A DNA stretch of 64,000 nt, taken from assembly GCF_024449095.1 (NCBI RefSeq), contig NZ_CP024628.1, positions 558,001 to 622,000 on the forward strand. Reading direction: 5' to 3'. This DNA comes from Vibrio coralliilyticus. Lineage in GTDB: Bacteria; Pseudomonadota; Gammaproteobacteria; Enterobacterales; Vibrionaceae. Of this stretch, positions 44,931 through 54,091 are shown piece after piece. The notes below the pieces were generated by a model. It was given only the letters and a program-made list of their open reading frames with translations. It did no database searches and had not been told where the DNA came from. Within the stretch, counting starts at the first letter, position 1; each line of letters starts with the position of its first letter. A program made the position numbers and the translations under genes.

Positions 44931-44952
44931 CTCCGCATCATAACCTTAGCTT

Positions 44953-44989
44953 ATGCCCTGTAACCAAGTTATAGGGCATTTTTTTTGTT
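44953..44989 (+). terminator. Terminator after secDF
   Basis: ATGCCCTGTAA pairs with TTATAGGGCAT (one G-T pair) between 44953 and 44979 and is followed by a run of eight T. Confidence 0.9.
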
Positions 44990-45052
44990 CTCTTCACACC
45001 AAAACTCCGCTAGCTTATGGTGTTGACTGAGATTGGCTATGGTGGAGGATGC

Positions 45053-45838
45053 ATGAAAACAGAGCAAGAAATGGCGCAAATGGGCGCAGCTAAGGTGCAT
45101 TTGATTGAAAAGCAAGGACAACAATACATTCGAAAACAAGGGGTAAACGCTATTGAGAGAAGCTTCTACCTAAGCGCCGCTGAGGTTCTAAGTCAACAAG
45201 GTGTTAAGTCACCACGTCTTATCACCGCCGACGAGGACTCGATTGTCATCGAATATGTGCCTCATTCGGTAACGCTGGAAGAGTTGGTTAATGCGAGTGA
45301 ACCATTTAAGCAGATAGCCGCTATACATCAAACGCCAGTCTGTCCTGATTGGCAACTTAAGTCGCACTGTTGGAGTGATAATGCGATGGAGACATCGCTG
45401 GCTATGCTCTCTCTTACTGCGGAGCATGAAAAATTTCTTGGTAAGTTACACTCACAGAGTGACGTGATATTTGAAAACCCCACTCTACTGTCTGGTGATA
45501 CCAATGACGGCAATTGGGGCAGAAGAGAAAACGGTGAATGGGTATTATTCGATTGGGAACGCTTTAGCACGGGTAGCCCAGCAATTGACTTAGCACCTTT
45601 GGTTAAAGGGCTAGGGGATAAAAGCGATATGTTACGTATTGTTGATACATATCTGAGTGTGCATCAGCCTATGTCGCGAGAAGCGTTGCTGAAACAGCTT
45701 ATTATTGCGAAAGCATGGCTGGTCATTGAAGTAACCAACCTTCTTTATAAGCGTAAAAAGCCCCAACTCTGCAAGTATATCGACTGGTTCAACCTACATT
45801 TACCAAGATGGATTACCAATATTGAGGCTTTAATTTAA
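45053..45838 (+). CDS. Aminoglycoside phosphotransferase/choline kinase-like protein
   Basis: A 261-residue kinase-fold protein. The catalytic loop is SGDTNDGNWGRRENG (aligned with the HGDxxxxN loop, with Ser replacing His) and the metal-binding Asp is in WVLFDWERFSTG; SPAIDLAPLVKG follows as usual. The ATP-binding lobe has IRKQGVNAIERSFY and an ADEDSIVIEYVPHSVTLEEL hinge. The start at 45053 is preceded by GGTGGAGG; an in-frame ATG at 45017 has no such site. Substrate unknown; such chromosomal members often act on sugars, choline or amines and need not give resistance. Confidence 0.85.
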   Translation: MKTEQEMAQMGAAKVHLIEKQGQQYIRKQGVNAIERSFYLSAAEVLSQQGVKSPRLITADEDSIVIEYVPHSVTLEELVNASEPFKQIAAIHQTPVCPDWQLKSHCWSDNAMETSLAMLSLTAEHEKFLGKLHSQSDVIFENPTLLSGDTNDGNWGRRENGEWVLFDWERFSTGSPAIDLAPLVKGLGDKSDMLRIVDTYLSVHQPMSREALLKQLIIAKAWLVIEVTNLLYKRKKPQLCKYIDWFNLHLPRWITNIEALI

Positions 45839-46287
45839 ATGCTGAAAAGGTATTCTATCTTATATTTTTCTTTGATATCCATTCTTCTATCATAATGTAA
45901 ATATATTATATTCCTTAAAGTTAACTATAGTGATGGCTACTTATAAATAATTAATAGTCAAATTATTGTAAATGCAGTTTAATTTAAGTGAGTTATGTTT
46001 CTTTTGGCTTTTTATATCTTAATTGAAATCATTACTATTGGTTATTTGTCTTTGTTAATTATCTATTTTTTATGTGATTATTTATTATTATAGCTCGTTC
46101 TTTATTTAGTTGTGCTTTTTTATTTTTACTTTATTATCAATAGCTTGATTGTTGTGTTGATCGAGTTTAAGGTTTTAAATAAAAATGAAATACGACTGAA
46201 ATGTTACCTTTTTAAAAATGTAATAAAGTCATTTTATAACCTAGCGCCTCAATGGAAATACCATAAAAACTAGGAGTAATGTAAATA
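45839..46287. other. Strongly AT-rich intergenic region
   Basis: About 450 bp with very low GC, many T runs and no supported frame. It lies between the phosphotransferase gene and the secreted metallophosphoesterase and must hold the promoter of the latter; TAGGAG stands before the ATG at 46288. The composition makes H-NS binding likely and would fit a gene pair acquired by transfer, but both are inference. Confidence 0.45.
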
Positions 46288-48495
46288 ATGGGCGCAAGAA
46301 ACACGGCTAAGCAGGGGCTGGTCTTATCTCTTTTAGGCTTGTCTGTGCAAACAGCCTTTGCCACGGGAGATGATGGAAGTATCGATCTTGGCGAGAATAT
46401 CAAAATAGCGATATTACCTGATACACAATATTTGACATTTAATTACCCAGAAATTTACGAGAAGCAAACCCGCTGGCTCGCAGAGAATGTTGATAATGAA
46501 AATATTCAGTTTGTCATCCATGTGGGGGATATTGTCCAAAAAGGTCAAAACGACTGGGAATGGGATCATGCTAATGGTGCAATGGCGATACTTGATGACG
46601 CAAATATCCCGTACAGCACAACGTTAGGTAACCATGATGTAGATAAATCGGCATCATCATGGGAGCTGGTCAATGCAGTGAATTATCTTAAACATTATGG
46701 ACCTGAACGCTTTGAGAATATGCCAAACTTTATCGCAAGTTCCCCAAACGGTCTTTCTACAGCGTTCAAATATCAGTTAAATGAGCAGGAAATAATCGTG
46801 CTCAACATGGTGATTGATCCGACGGATGAAGATTTGGACTGGGGACGTAAGGTATTGGATGATCATCCGAATGTCCCTACGATTCTTGTTACCCATCGAC
46901 TGGTAGGGGAAAACGGAGACATTGGCTTTACTAACAATGTATTTTCAGGCTTTTTGACTCATGACCCGATTCAAATGTGGGACGAGTTTATTAGCAAAGA
47001 AGATCAAATCTTTTTGACGATCAATGGTCACTCTTCTCCTGCGCCAACTAACGGCGCTTATAACATTGTTCGTACTAACGACAATGGATTGCCGGTAAAT
47101 CAGGTGCTTGTCGATTATCAAAATCTTTATGAAGACGACGAAACTTGTAGTGATGTGTACCCAGAAAACTGTGGTGAAAAGAGTGGTAAAGGTTACCTGA
47201 GAATTCTTGATATTGATTTTGACAACAACAAGATTTCCCACCGTTCATATTCACCGCATATTGATGAGCTAGAGGGGGATGGGGACTATACCGTTGGCAC
47301 TGAAGGTTACTTCACTGATAAATGGAATCACTATGATGATTACATTAACTTTAGCACTAGATTCGCCCAAGAAGCCCCTCAAACCATTGAGAAGATCGAC
47401 ATAAGAATAGAGTACGACGATCCAGACAATTATGGCGGTAATGAGTGGCTGACCAAGACAGAAACGTCACTCCCAGCGGGCACTTATGAAACCATTTATG
47501 CTAAGGCATCACCGGAAGTTGAGATCAACAATCAAAAAGACTTGGAATGGATCGTTGCCGATGACAGCGTAGCAAAGCTTGATGTTGACTCCACCACACG
47601 TAAAGCCGTTTTGACCGCCATTGCTCCGGGTGAAACCGAGATCCGTGTGCGATCTGCTGAACAGTGGTCTAACCCCATTACTGTAGAAGTGACGGAAGCG
47701 GTGAACAATGTATACGCGTTGGATATTGTTAATGAAGACAATGTTGCGTTTGCTGAAGAAGGGGAAATGGTCGAGTTTGGAGTTGATATGTCAGCGTTGG
47801 ATGACATTGAACAAATCGAACTTAAATTTACCATGCATACCCAGACCATCGAAGACGATAAGGTTGAAGTGACCGATAGCGTGTATATCGATACTGGGAT
47901 TATCGAAGGCAAGGGAGGCTTCAAGGTTGTAGACCAAGATGGGGCCCAGTATACGTATGAACCTCTGTTCGATGAAAGTGGAGAGCCTATGCCTGGTGCT
48001 CAAGTCGAGGTGACCGTAGTACTAGAGTGTGTCATGAAAGGTGGTTGTTCTTCAGGTACAGGCGAAACAGAGCAGGTAGTGAATGTTAAGTTTGCAACTA
48101 ATGCAGAAGTTTCAACAGGTAAAGCAAGTAAAGATGACGCTTACACGGAATTTGAAATCACCCGTTTAGACGTCACTGGCTCTGGGCAAACTGCGACACA
48201 TGCAATGATGACTAAAGATCGTATCGCGTTTAAAGCAGTCTACCCTGAAGGGGATATTGCGGGCGATCCGACAGCCGGTGAATTTATTAGTGACACTAAA
48301 ATTAACTTAGCTGATTTGGCAATGGTACAGCGTTATATGCATTCCACAAACGCACCTAGCGATCCATATTGGCACCATATTCGTTGGAACGCAGGGAATG
48401 CCAATCTCGTTGATATACCTAATGATAGCGGTGCTCAGGTTATTGATATGAAAGACTTTATGTCTGTTTACAACAAGCTCGATATGCATAAGTAA
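46288..48495 (+). CDS. Secreted metallophosphoesterase with Ig-like, cohesin-like and dockerin-like domains
   Basis: A 735-residue exported protein. After a signal peptide (VLSLLGLSVQTAFA) a calcineurin-type phosphoesterase fills about residues 35-270: IAILPDTQYLTF, VIHVGDIVQKGQNDWEWDHANG, TTLGNHDVD, ILVTHRLVGENG and LTINGHSSPAP give the metal ligands. An Ig-like Big_2-type domain follows (LEWIVADDSVAKLDVDS), then a beta-rich, possibly cohesin-like region. Two helices at the end, INLADLAMVQRYM and VIDMKDFMSVYNKL, resemble dockerin repeats with partly lost calcium ligands. It should hydrolyse an extracellular phosphoester. The next gene, 14 bp on, encodes a lipoprotein with a related domain. 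Confidence 0.82.
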   Translation: MGARNTAKQGLVLSLLGLSVQTAFATGDDGSIDLGENIKIAILPDTQYLTFNYPEIYEKQTRWLAENVDNENIQFVIHVGDIVQKGQNDWEWDHANGAMAILDDANIPYSTTLGNHDVDKSASSWELVNAVNYLKHYGPERFENMPNFIASSPNGLSTAFKYQLNEQEIIVLNMVIDPTDEDLDWGRKVLDDHPNVPTILVTHRLVGENGDIGFTNNVFSGFLTHDPIQMWDEFISKEDQIFLTINGHSSPAPTNGAYNIVRTNDNGLPVNQVLVDYQNLYEDDETCSDVYPENCGEKSGKGYLRILDIDFDNNKISHRSYSPHIDELEGDGDYTVGTEGYFTDKWNHYDDYINFSTRFAQEAPQTIEKIDIRIEYDDPDNYGGNEWLTKTETSLPAGTYETIYAKASPEVEINNQKDLEWIVADDSVAKLDVDSTTRKAVLTAIAPGETEIRVRSAEQWSNPITVEVTEAVNNVYALDIVNEDNVAFAEEGEMVEFGVDMSALDDIEQIELKFTMHTQTIEDDKVEVTDSVYIDTGIIEGKGGFKVVDQDGAQYTYEPLFDESGEPMPGAQVEVTVVLECVMKGGCSSGTGETEQVVNVKFATNAEVSTGKASKDDAYTEFEITRLDVTGSGQTATHAMMTKDRIAFKAVYPEGDIAGDPTAGEFISDTKINLADLAMVQRYMHSTNAPSDPYWHHIRWNAGNANLVDIPNDSGAQVIDMKDFMSVYNKLDMHK

Positions 48496-48509
48496 CACAA
48501 TACGAGAAT

Positions 48510-49343
48510 ATGAATATGCTAAATAACAACACTTTGTTCAAAGCCGCACTAGTCACCGTTTGTTTGAGTTTAGTTGGCTGTAACCTTGGTTCATCAGATG
48601 ATGCGTCACAAGGAAACCTTTCTTTAAATGTTGAAGAGTTATGGGATGCTGAGAAAAACATGACGTACGATATTTCAGCAGTTAACACGGGCGAAGAAGG
48701 GCCAATCACTTGGTCGGTAAGTAATGAGTCAATCTTAGAGATTTCTTCAGTAAGTCAAGACGGGTCTTCTATCAAGTTAAAGGCGCTGGATTACGGTACA
48801 GCAAAAGTTGTAGCGAGTAGTGACAATGGCCACACAGCTGAATCAACACTGGTGGTTGAAGGGCTCACTGAGCAAGTCTTTGCCATTGCCTCTGAAGGTA
48901 TAACAACATCAGCAGATACATCAGGGAATGTAGACAGTTTTGCTACGTTCGCGTTTACCATGCCTAATCATAGTGGTCTACTCAATGCTAAAATTGCTTT
49001 CAACGTTGAAGGGACTATAGATGAAGCTGGCTCATACGTAGATGGGGTCGGGAAGTTTGAACCTTTAGATAGCGAAGGTAGCCAGAATGGTATCGTTTGG
49101 ACTGGTGAGAATGAAGGGTACGTATTGCTCTACGCCAAAAGTGATACCCCTGGTGAGCTCTTCCATGGTGTGACAGAAGAAGGAGAGCTTAAATTAGGCT
49201 CGATCAGCTTGAAACTTCCACAAGGTGCAGAACAATCAGCAGAGTTAACGATCACTGAGGTTAAGATGGCAGGTGTGAATGAATTGATCAACGTGCATCA
49301 GTTTGAGCCTTTTGTTGTGACTGATAGCGCTTCATCACAGTAA
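48510..49343 (+). CDS. Lipoprotein with Ig-like and cohesin-like domains
   Basis: A 277-residue lipoprotein: the lipobox LSLVGC ends the signal peptide near residue 24, and the residues after the cysteine (NLGSS) give no inner-membrane retention signal, so outer-membrane location is likely. A Big_2-type Ig domain (ITWSVSNESILEISSVS, YGTAKVVASSDNGH) covers about residues 45-115. The C-terminal 150 residues are beta-rich (FATFAFTMPNHSGLLNAKIAF, LKLGSISLKLPQGAEQS) in a manner recalling cohesin. It follows the metallophosphoesterase by 14 bp and may anchor it. ATG 48516 is an alternative start. Confidence 0.78.
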   Translation: MNMLNNNTLFKAALVTVCLSLVGCNLGSSDDASQGNLSLNVEELWDAEKNMTYDISAVNTGEEGPITWSVSNESILEISSVSQDGSSIKLKALDYGTAKVVASSDNGHTAESTLVVEGLTEQVFAIASEGITTSADTSGNVDSFATFAFTMPNHSGLLNAKIAFNVEGTIDEAGSYVDGVGKFEPLDSEGSQNGIVWTGENEGYVLLYAKSDTPGELFHGVTEEGELKLGSISLKLPQGAEQSAELTITEVKMAGVNELINVHQFEPFVVTDSASSQ

Positions 49344-49375
49344 ACTAAACCACTTGTATTAATTGATTGAGCACA

Positions 49376-49405
49376 ATGTCAGTAACTAAGGTTACTGGCA
49401 TTTTC
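49376..49405 (+). terminator. Terminator after the lipoprotein gene
   Basis: TGTCAGTAAC pairs with GTTACTGGCA (one G-T pair) around TAAG and runs into TTTTC. It closes the metallophosphoesterase-lipoprotein operon. Confidence 0.75.
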
Positions 49406-49462
49406 ATTTCTGAATTCCTGGAACAATGCGTCTAGGGCGAAGCCCACCTTGTAAACTTCTCA

Positions 49463-49612
49463 ATGAAATCCTCACTCATTAATGAAAGTACGTTAACCCC
49501 TACTAAAATTGAGCAAGACGGCAGCTTTGCTCAAGGTAAAACCAAGTCAGTGACGTTATATTTTGGCGAAACCGATGCTTCGATACTAGGCTTGATCACT
49601 CGTTCTTACTAG
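49463..49612 (+). pseudogene. Short ORF, possible gene remnant (49 aa)
   Basis: A 49-codon frame, MKSSLINESTLTPTKIEQDG then SFAQGKTKSVTLYFGETDAS, ends ILGLITRSY. Its composition is protein-like, but there is no ribosome site and no recognised family. It may be the remains of a larger gene between two transcription units. The remainder of 49406-49671 holds only the minus-strand terminator. Confidence 0.3.
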
Positions 49613-49623
49613 ATTGCTGCTAT

Positions 49624-49648
49624 GAAAAAAGCCTCCCGAAAGAGGCTT
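49624..49648 (-). terminator. Terminator of the iron alcohol dehydrogenase gene
   Basis: AAGCCTC (49629-49635) pairs with GAGGCTT (49642-49648); on the minus strand six T follow. It is 24 bp beyond the stop at 49672. Confidence 0.85.
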
Positions 49649-49671
49649 GAGTTAGGAAAAGAAAAACGGAA

Positions 49672-50820
49672 TTACATAGCGGCTTCGAAGATGGAAGAAA
49701 TTTCCTCGTGAGTTGCTTGTTTCGGGTTGGTAAAGCCACACGCATCTTTCAGTGCGTTATCTGCGAGTGTCGGAATGTCTTCTGATTTCGCACCTAGTTC
49801 TTTGATGCCCGCAGGAATGCCCACATCTTTCGCCAGTGTCACTATGGCATCGATTGCTGCTTCTGCGCCTTGCTCCGCTGTCATACCTTCAATATCTACT
49901 CCCATCGCTTTCGCAACATCACGTAAACGTTCAGGGCACACCTGCGCGTTGTATCGTTGTACATGTGGAAGCAGAATGGCGTTACACACCCCGTGTGGTA
50001 GATCATAGAAGCCGCCCAGCTGATGAGCCATAGCGTGGACATAACCCAGAGAAGCGTTATTGAACGCCATACCGGCCATAAATTGCGCGTAAGCCATTTG
50101 TTCGCGAGCTTCGATATCTTCACCGTTTTCGACAGCGGTGCGCAGATGAGCCTGAATAAGCTCAATAGCTTTGATGGCGACGGCGTCGGTGATAGGAGTT
50201 GCAGCGATAGAAACATACGCTTCAATAGCGTGTGTAAGGGCATCCATACCTGTTGCCGCTGTCAATGATGCAGGTTTTGCTAGCATCAGTTCTGGATCAT
50301 TGACTGAAATTAGCGGAGTGGTGTGCTTGTCAACAATAGCCATCTTAATGTGGCGTTCTTCATCAGTAATGATGCAGAATCGGGTCATTTCAGATGCCGT
50401 TCCAGCAGTGGTGTTGATTGCAATCAGAGGTAACATGGGTTTGGCTGATTGATCAACGCCTTCGTAATCGCCGATCTTGCCACCGTTTGAAGCGACAAGC
50501 GCAATTCCTTTTGCGCAATCATGTGGAGACCCGCCGCCTAGAGAAATAACAAAATCACATTCGTTGTCGGCGAGTAGAGCCAGGCCGTCGTTTACGTTTC
50601 CTATTGTTGGATTAGGTTGAGTGCCGTCAAACACTACAGTTTGGACGTCGCGTTCTGTTAGCAGATCTTGAACCTGCTTTACTACACCGATTTGGTTAAG
50701 AATCTTGTCTGTAACGATAAGACCTTTTTTGAAGCCCTGAGACTGCACACTGTCTGCTGCATCCTTTAAACAGCCAGCACCCATTAAGTTTACAGTAGGG
50801 ATAAAAAATGCACTTGTCAT
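49672..50820 (-). CDS. Iron-containing alcohol dehydrogenase
   Basis: A 382-residue group III dehydrogenase of the YiaY/FucO/EutG type. NAD binding is seen in [11 protein letters not shown] and [19 protein letters not shown]; the metal ligands lie in [43 protein letters not shown]. The start at 50820 has GGAG 7 bases upstream and gives the usual [18 protein letters not shown] beginning; an ATG 26 codons earlier gives a cysteine-rich, atypical extension. It is monocistronic. Probable reaction: NAD(P)-dependent interconversion of short alcohols and aldehydes; substrate not determined. Confidence 0.93.
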   Translation of the reverse strand: MTSAFFIPTVNLMGAGCLKDAADSVQSQGFKKGLIVTDKILNQIGVVKQVQDLLTERDVQTVVFDGTQPNPTIGNVNDGLALLADNECDFVISLGGGSPHDCAKGIALVASNGGKIGDYEGVDQSAKPMLPLIAINTTAGTASEMTRFCIITDEERHIKMAIVDKHTTPLISVNDPELMLAKPASLTAATGMDALTHAIEAYVSIAATPITDAVAIKAIELIQAHLRTAVENGEDIEAREQMAYAQFMAGMAFNNASLGYVHAMAHQLGGFYDLPHGVCNAILLPHVQRYNAQVCPERLRDVAKAMGVDIEGMTAEQGAEAAIDAIVTLAKDVGIPAGIKELGAKSEDIPTLADNALKDACGFTNPKQATHEEISSIFEAAM

Positions 50821-51075
50821 CGACTTGCTCCGAATATATTTAGAATAAAAACTACAAATAGATTGGCACATACAGAGGCCTTGTAATTTTGATCTCAAAC
50901 AATTTGCCTACCCAAAAGTGGTATATATGCTCTAGATTTGTGAGCTTGGTCAGAGAGGCCGAGTTTGCCTGATAATAATGTTAAATATTAGTGGGTTACC
51001 GCAACCGTTTATTCAACAGGAACCGTGATCGTCGTAATGTTGTTCAGCGATGGTTTTGTGTGAAAATGAAAAAAT

Positions 51076-51099
51076 AGCCCTCTGATTGAGCAGAGAGCT
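51076..51099 (-). terminator. Terminator of elbB
   Basis: A stem with AGC and CTCTG arms paired to CAGAG and AGCT (one mismatch) between 51076 and 51099 is followed on the minus strand by TATTTTTTC. It lies 20 bp past the elbB stop. The rest of 50821-51075 shows nothing I recognise. Confidence 0.65.
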
Positions 51100-51118
51100 G
51101 TGGTGTCGAATCGGGAAA

Positions 51119-51769
51119 TTAAGCAATTTCTACTAGTTTTCTCACTAGTCTATCGATGCCGCTGGCTGCCTGAGAAATACTGCCCGCTAACATATATGCA
51201 GGTGTTGAAAGTACTTTGTGCTCTTCGTCGAAGACGATGTCGCCCACCTCACAATTGATATGTTCACCTCCCAATGCACTGAATGCAGAAGCAGTGGCTT
51301 CATCATTGCCGATTGTACCCTTGACGCCATTGCCGTAAATCATCGGAATGATGGCTGGTGCAATGCACAGATAGCCGGCTGGTTTTCTTGCTTGGGCGAA
51401 AGCTCGACACGCTGAAGCGACATGTGTATTGATACTGCATTCTGCGCCATTAATAGCAAAGTCCGTCAGGTTTTTTGCGGCACCAAAACCACCAGGCAGA
51501 ACGAGTGCGTCAAATTCCTCAGCATTTAGTTTCGCCACATCTTCAATATTACCGCGTGCGATACGAGCCGCTTCGATCAAGACATTTCGATTTTCCGGCA
51601 TCTCTTCTCCGGTGATGTGATTAATCACATGGAGCTGATCAATATCTGGAGCGAAGCAGTGCCAACTGGCTCCTTGCTTTTCAATCGCGTGCAAGGCGAG
51701 AACTGATTCATGAATTTCTGCGCCATCAAATACACCTGAGCCACTGAGGATAACTGCGATTTTCTTCAT
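51119..51769 (-). CDS. elbB: ElbB-type glyoxalase of the DJ-1/PfpI superfamily
   Basis: A 216-residue protein: KKIAVILSGSGVFDGAEIHE at the start, the nucleophile elbow region THVASACRAFAQARKPAGYLC with the cysteine expected of the superfamily, and FDALVLPGGFGAAKNL in between. Length and order match ElbB (SCRP-27A), once linked to isoprenoid synthesis and later shown to have weak glyoxalase III activity. It shares its direction with a small acidic ORF 53 bp upstream. Physiological role remains uncertain. Confidence 0.94.
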   Translation of the reverse strand: MKKIAVILSGSGVFDGAEIHESVLALHAIEKQGASWHCFAPDIDQLHVINHITGEEMPENRNVLIEAARIARGNIEDVAKLNAEEFDALVLPGGFGAAKNLTDFAINGAECSINTHVASACRAFAQARKPAGYLCIAPAIIPMIYGNGVKGTIGNDEATASAFSALGGEHINCEVGDIVFDEEHKVLSTPAYMLAGSISQAASGIDRLVRKLVEIA

Positions 51770-51822
51770 TACTTATTTCCTTATCAAACTGACGTTGCAT
51801 AGGGTAGATGAAAATAAATACT

Positions 51823-51978
51823 TTAGACCGGAAGTGAGTCGCATTCTTTCTCATCAGTTTGAGACACGGCGTTCGAGTCATCATCAGTATCAATGTCACT
51901 ATCATCTTGTTCTGGCTCAGAATAATATTTGACGACAAAAGGAGTGAGCATCACACTCGAGGGGAAAAATCGTTTCAT
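51823..51978 (-). CDS. Small acidic protein upstream of elbB (51 aa)
   Basis: A 51-codon frame starting MKRFFPSSVMLTPFVVKYYS and continuing with a very acidic tail (EPEQDDSDIDTDDDSNAV to the end ECDSLPV). AGAGG stands 5 bases before the ATG. About a third of the residues are Asp or Glu. The basic, hydrophobic front and acidic end are unlike random translation. It lies 53 bp before elbB on the same strand and is probably co-transcribed. Function unknown. Confidence 0.55.
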   Translation of the reverse strand: MKRFFPSSVMLTPFVVKYYSEPEQDDSDIDTDDDSNAVSQTDEKECDSLPV

Positions 51979-52132
51979 AAAACCTCTAGATTCATCGCGT
52001 TGGGATTGGTCTAATTGTGGTCTTGATAAGTTGATTAACTTTTGTCTTACATCATGAAATTGACCTCGAAATTGTCCGATAGTTTGGTAGTGAGGACACA
52101 GTCACGTTTTTATGGTGATGACGTTCACTTGT

Positions 52133-53041
52133 TTAAATCGAGTCCCAGTAGGGGATATCGGAGCCAAATTTTTCGGCGATAAAGTCAACAAAAGCTCGAA
52201 CTTTCAGTGGTAGATGTTTTCTTTCTGGGAATACGGCATATACGGCATGAATAGGTAGGTCATAGTTTGACAGTACAGGTTTGAGGTTACCTGCGGCAAT
52301 ATCTTTAGCGACAATGAAAGTCGGCAGTTGGCCGATGCCAAGCCCTTCAAGTAAAGCGCGTCGAATGGCTTCGCTGTTATTGACGACTAATTTTCCTTTT
52401 GGTACCACACTGAAAGATCCTGCAGCACTTTCAAATGTCCATTCACTTCCACCACGAAAATAGGCGTAGCGTAAACAATTATGATGACTAAGATCGCTGG
52501 GTTTTTCGGGCTCTCCAAATGCATCGAGATACTGCTGAGAGGCACATAAGATGCTGCGACATGTTGCGAGTCTTTTCGCAACTAAGTTGGAAAGAGGTAA
52601 GTGACCGATTCTGATTCCCAGGTCAAAACCACCTTGGACGAGATCAACCATCTGATCTTCAAGCTGCAAGTCAATTTCTAGATCAGGATATAGATTCAAA
52701 AACTCAGCCACTAGAGGGGCAATATGCAGAACACCAAAAGACATTGGAGCAGTGATCTTTAGCTTCCCAGTTGGCTTTCCTTGCAGTTCTGTTACAGCAT
52801 CAATCCCTTGTTGGGCCAAGCTAAGTGATTGAGCTACGTAATCATAGTAGCGTTGTCCGGCTTCCGTGAGGCTGAGCTTTCGAGTCGTGCGGTTCAACAA
52901 TCGAATCCCCAGTTCATCTTCTAGCTGGTTAATTCGCTTGCTGACGGCTGATTTTGTTATATGGAGCTTCTCTGCCGCTGTTGAGAAGCTTCCGCTCTCT
53001 ACGACGGCAACAAAAATAGGTATGGACGAGTATGCTTGCAT
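52133..53041 (-). CDS. LysR-type transcriptional regulator
   Basis: A 302-residue regulator of the CrgA/DmlR-like group. The winged helix has GSFSTAAEKLHITKSAVSKRI and LNRTTRKLSLTEAGQRYYDY; the effector domain has LKITAPMSFGVLHIAPLVAEFL. The start at 53041 (MQAYSSIPIFVAVV) matches the family; a longer frame from 53089 is open. It is divergent from yjjG with 95 bp between. Its target may be itself or the elbB-side genes; nothing proves it. Confidence 0.92.
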   Translation of the reverse strand: MQAYSSIPIFVAVVESGSFSTAAEKLHITKSAVSKRINQLEDELGIRLLNRTTRKLSLTEAGQRYYDYVAQSLSLAQQGIDAVTELQGKPTGKLKITAPMSFGVLHIAPLVAEFLNLYPDLEIDLQLEDQMVDLVQGGFDLGIRIGHLPLSNLVAKRLATCRSILCASQQYLDAFGEPEKPSDLSHHNCLRYAYFRGGSEWTFESAAGSFSVVPKGKLVVNNSEAIRRALLEGLGIGQLPTFIVAKDIAAGNLKPVLSNYDLPIHAVYAVFPERKHLPLKVRAFVDFIAEKFGSDIPYWDSI

Positions 53042-53136
53042 TGGTTGAGTAATAGTAAACAATAAGTTTCTTGATTGGTAGATTATCATCTTAAGGAAAA
53101 CAATCTACACTGGCAGCGAATTTTGAGGAGAGAAAA

Positions 53137-53811
53137 ATGAAGTACGATTGGATCTTATTTGATGCTGACGAAACCCTGTTCCACTTCGATGCCTTTCAAG
53201 GGATGCAGTTGATGTTCTCTCGTAAAGGGGTTGAGTTTACACAGGATGACTACAACCACTACCAAAAAGTGAACAAGCCACTGTGGGTTGATTATCAGAA
53301 CGGTGCCATCTCCGCCCATGAATTGAAGCACACTCGTTTTGAAGAGTGGGCAGCAAAGCTTGAAACGACGACCTCAGAGCTAAACAGCGCGTTTCTTGAT
53401 GCAATGGCAGATATTTGTACCTTGCTGCCGGGGGCAAAAGAGCTAATGGACGCGTTACAGGGAAAAGCGAAGCTGGGGATTATCACTAATGGTTTTACTG
53501 AGCTACAGGCGATCCGCTTAGAGCGTACCGGAATGACCAATTATTTTGAGCATGTGATCATTTCAGAAGAAGTAGGTATTGCTAAACCAGATGTGGGTAT
53601 TTTCACTCATGCGTTGGAGAAAATGGGCAGCCCATGTAAAAGTAAAATCCTGATGGTGGGCGATAATCCACATTCCGATATTTTAGGCGGTATCAACTTT
53701 GGTATTGAAACCTGTTGGTTGAATTGTGCCAAACTGGATGACGTGGAAGGCATTGTCCCGAATCACACCGTCAGTTCTTTATTTGAATTGAAAGAAATAT
53801 TATTGGCTTGA
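53137..53811 (+). CDS. yjjG: Pyrimidine 5'-nucleotidase YjjG
   Basis: A 224-residue HAD-superfamily phosphatase. Motif I is LFDADETLFHFD near residue 7, motif II is the Thr in LGIITNGFTELQAIR, motif III is the Lys in EEVGIAKPDVGIF, and motif IV is MVGDNPHSDILGG. The all-helical cap inserted after motif I and the length match YjjG, which dephosphorylates dUMP, dTMP and UMP and protects against non-canonical pyrimidine nucleotides. It has a ribosome site GAGGAG upstream. Confidence 0.93.
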   Translation: MKYDWILFDADETLFHFDAFQGMQLMFSRKGVEFTQDDYNHYQKVNKPLWVDYQNGAISAHELKHTRFEEWAAKLETTTSELNSAFLDAMADICTLLPGAKELMDALQGKAKLGIITNGFTELQAIRLERTGMTNYFEHVIISEEVGIAKPDVGIFTHALEKMGSPCKSKILMVGDNPHSDILGGINFGIETCWLNCAKLDDVEGIVPNHTVSSLFELKEILLA

Positions 53812-53872
53812 AGGTGATCTTATTGCGATACCTGTCAGTACAATCTTCAAGATTATGAATGAGGGTTAGCGC

Positions 53873-54091
53873 ATGTTAGGAGTCATCGTAAAATGGAATG
53901 CAAAACATGGCTATGGTTTGATATCGTCACAAAATTCACCCACTCAGCACATTTTCTTTCATATTGGAGATATGAGCCGTGATGAAGGACCTCCTTTTGT
54001 GACTGAACATGTGGAGTTTGATGTGTTGTGTGACATGAATGGATGCAAAATGGCAACCAACATCTGTCCGACATTTTTAACTGTCGATTAG
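53873..54091 (+). CDS. Small cold-shock-domain protein
   Basis: A 72-residue protein with one cold-shock fold: GVIVKWNAKHGYGLISS corresponds to the first strands and RNP1, and HIFFHIGDMSR to RNP2. The aromatic residues that stack on nucleic acid are partly kept (W, Y, FF). It is less close to CspA than usual and similar to the N-terminal half of the protein at 55394. Single-stranded RNA or DNA binding is likely. Its end overlaps the convergent WYL regulator gene by 4 bp. Confidence 0.85.
   Translation: MLGVIVKWNAKHGYGLISSQNSPTQHIFFHIGDMSRDEGPPFVTEHVEFDVLCDMNGCKMATNICPTFLTVD

Noticed and set aside
50821-50898. N-terminal extension of the iron alcohol dehydrogenase
   Set aside because: Cysteine-rich, atypical sequence; GGAG and the usual family start support 50820.
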